Shown here piece by piece: positions 5,835 to 6,604 of a stretch of 6,604 nt of DNA. The position numbers were made by a program, and so were the translations under genes. The notes beneath the pieces were generated by a model. That model was not told the DNA's origin, did not search any database, and worked only from the letters and a program-made list of their open reading frames with translations. The DNA comes from Desulfatitalea sp. Lineage in GTDB: Bacteria > Desulfobacterota > Desulfobacteria > Desulfobacterales > Desulfosarcinaceae. Every line of letters begins with the position of its first letter. Position 1 is the first letter of the stretch. The stretch spans positions 1 to 6,604 of the forward strand of contig JAGTVD010000005.1 of assembly GCA_018224505.1 (NCBI GenBank), given 5' to 3'.

Positions 5835-6037
5835 GTGGTCGCCGGATAGTTGATCTCTTTCAAGGTGGCCATAATCTTGTCCCGTGTCGCAGGGGCATCG
5901 AATTCCACCGTGACCGATTTGTCATTGATATTTCCCGCTACGCTTGAGACACCCGGCACCTCCTTCAACTCGTTCTCGATGGTCCGGGTGCAATGGCCGC
6001 AAGAAATTTTTGGGATTTTGAAAGTTTGTTTTTCCAT
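5831..6037 (-). CDS. Heavy-metal-associated (HMA) domain protein, CopZ-like metallochaperone
   Basis: This 68-residue protein is one ferredoxin-like HMA domain: 'FKIPKISCGHCTRTIENELK' with the metal-binding Cys13-x-x-Cys16 pair, then 'VPGVSSVAGNINDKSVTVEF' and a final 'KIMATLKEINYPA' helix. Such free-standing domains carry Cu(I), or sometimes other soft metals, in the cytoplasm to P-type ATPases. The ATPase partner is not in the window, so the metal is not determined. The start at 6037 follows an excellent AGGAGGG site 6 bases upstream. Its TAG stop (5833-5831) overlaps the convergent uvsE TAA (5832-5834), so the two genes share their last bases with no room for a terminator. Confidence 0.9.
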   Translation of the reverse strand: MEKQTFKIPKISCGHCTRTIENELKEVPGVSSVAGNINDKSVTVEFDAPATRDKIMATLKEINYPATT

Positions 6038-6103
6038 GCATATCCCTCCTCATTTTCTGGACGCACCAGTGACCGCATGCGCTGCCCCACCGGCGGACAA
6101 TGA

Positions 6104-6131
6104 CTTGATGGTAATTTAACACCTTATCAAG
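6104..6131. repeat. Inverted repeat upstream of the HMA gene
   Basis: CTTGAT (6104-6109) and ATCAAG (6126-6131) are exact inverted repeats 16 bases apart, in an A+T-richer patch 67 bases upstream of the HMA start. It could be an operator for that gene or chance. A second short near-palindrome, CCATGTCCATGG (6132-6143), follows directly and precedes a run of six T on the plus strand. I do not recognise a known metal-regulator site in either. Confidence 0.25.
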
Positions 6132-6194
6132 CCATGTCCATGGTTTTTTCTCTAAGGGCCGCACGTATGGGGTCACCTCGACGCTTGAAAGCGG

Positions 6195-6425
6195 CTATTC
6201 GACGATTTCCAGCACGGTATGTCTTTTCTCCTTAGCCGAAACCGCATTCAATATGGTCCGCAGCGCACCGGCGGTCCGCCCCTGCTTGCCGATGATTTTG
6301 CCAATGTCCTGCTTGGCTACCTTGAGCTCAAGTATGGACGTATGCGTTCCTCCCACTTCATTGACAGATACGACTTCCGGTTGATCGACCAAAGCGCGCG
6401 CGATAACTTCAATGATTTCTTTCAT
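6195..6425 (-). CDS. khpA: KhpA-type KH-domain RNA-binding protein
   Basis: This 76-residue protein is a single type II KH domain. Residues 1-40 give the first helix and strands ('KEIIEVIARALVDQPEVVSV', then a 'TSILELKVAKQDIG' strand). The RNA-gripping GxxG loop is Gly46-Lys-Gln-Gly49 in 'GKIIGKQGRTAGALR', and a last helix and strand end with 'HTVLEIVE'. KhpA binds RNA widely, often with KhpB/Jag, and affects cell division and small-RNA biology in Firmicutes. The ATG at 6425 follows AGGAG by 8 bases. In most bacteria khpA sits between rpsP and rimM. Here its downstream neighbour is the HMA gene and no rpsP end is recognisable upstream, so this may be a relocated or second copy. The domain call is firm and the orthology less so. 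Confidence 0.88.
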   Translation of the reverse strand: MKEIIEVIARALVDQPEVVSVNEVGGTHTSILELKVAKQDIGKIIGKQGRTAGALRTILNAVSAKEKRHTVLEIVE

Positions 6426-6511
6426 AGCGAAACTCCTGGATTTCGGTTAGACGTCAAATGAACCAAGTGATGATCAGAGCTATAACAAACGCTGCAATGT
6501 AACCTTTTGGA

Positions 6512-6539
6512 CGGGCAAGGAGAGGTTATCCGTTGCCCG
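6512..6539. repeat. Hairpin-forming inverted repeat upstream of khpA
   Basis: CGGGCAA (6512-6518) and TTGCCCG (6533-6539) form a perfect 7-bp stem over a 14-base loop, in which GGA and TCC could add pairs across a bulge. It lies between the putative gene end at 6571 and khpA. Neither strand has a following U tract, so an intrinsic terminator is not well supported. A leader structure or processing site is possible. Confidence 0.3.
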
Positions 6540-6570
6540 GCGGGAGGCATCAGATCCTGAGTTGTGACGC

Positions 6571-6603
6571 TTATTTCTTGACGTTCAGATTGTTTTTTAC
6601 GGA
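6571..6603 (-). CDS. Possible C-terminal end of a gene entering from the right
   Basis: On the minus strand ten codons (Ser-Val-Lys-Asn-Asn-Leu-Asn-Val-Lys-Lys) are open from the window edge and end in TAA. The next gene, khpA, starts about 145 bases later on the same strand. The other two minus frames in this stretch give nothing more convincing. The fragment is too short to identify and may be chance. Confidence 0.2.
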   Translation of the reverse strand, partial: SVKNNLNVKK

Positions 6604-6604
6604 A

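Overview
The window is a stretch of bacterial chromosome, mostly G+C-rich, with short intergenic gaps, good Shine-Dalgarno sites and genes on both strands. The gene set and protein style are a DUF2867 oxidoreductase, a pyridoxamine-phosphate-oxidase-fold protein, a DUF523-DUF1722 fusion, CorA, UvsE and a stand-alone KH protein. Together they remind me of a Gram-negative anaerobe of the sulfate-reducer type (Desulfobacterota). That placement is an impression from protein style; no marker gene is present to fix it.

Layout. (1) Positions 3-1279, plus strand: the C-terminal half of an SDR-DUF2867 protein that starts outside the window, then a small flavin-binding-fold protein, closed by a perfect 9-bp hairpin. 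(2) Positions 1325-2131, minus strand: a visibly A+T-rich vapBC toxin-antitoxin pair with its own promoter and a perfect palindromic operator. It abuts the truncated N-terminal remnant of a thioredoxin-fold, peroxiredoxin-like gene. This looks like an acquired module that replaced most of that gene. (3) Positions 2176-2586, plus strand: a GNAT N-acetyltransferase. (4) Positions 2663-5834, plus strand: a near-consensus sigma70-type promoter followed by three tightly spaced genes, namely the DUF523-DUF1722 fusion, the CorA divalent-cation channel and the UV-damage endonuclease UvsE. A 35-codon open frame exactly fills the corA-uvsE gap. (5) Positions 5831-6604, minus strand: a small heavy-metal-associated (HMA) domain protein whose stop codon overlaps that of uvsE, then a KH-domain RNA-binding protein of the KhpA type, then probably the last few codons of another gene entering from the right.

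How the genes work together. The most suggestive unit is region 4. In E. coli the DUF1722 protein YbgA lies directly next to the photolyase gene, and here a DUF1722 fusion shares a transcription unit with a different UV-lesion repair enzyme. The DUF523 half belongs to the family of iron-sulfur 2-thiouracil desulfidases. A role in handling damaged or modified pyrimidines is therefore plausible, but it is inference. VapB and VapC form a self-contained toxin-antitoxin pair. The other genes look like ordinary single-gene functions. I see no RNA genes, CRISPR arrays, insertion sequences or transposase genes. No gap between genes exceeds 300 bases; the longest, 1897-2175, holds the vapBC control region and the gene remnant.
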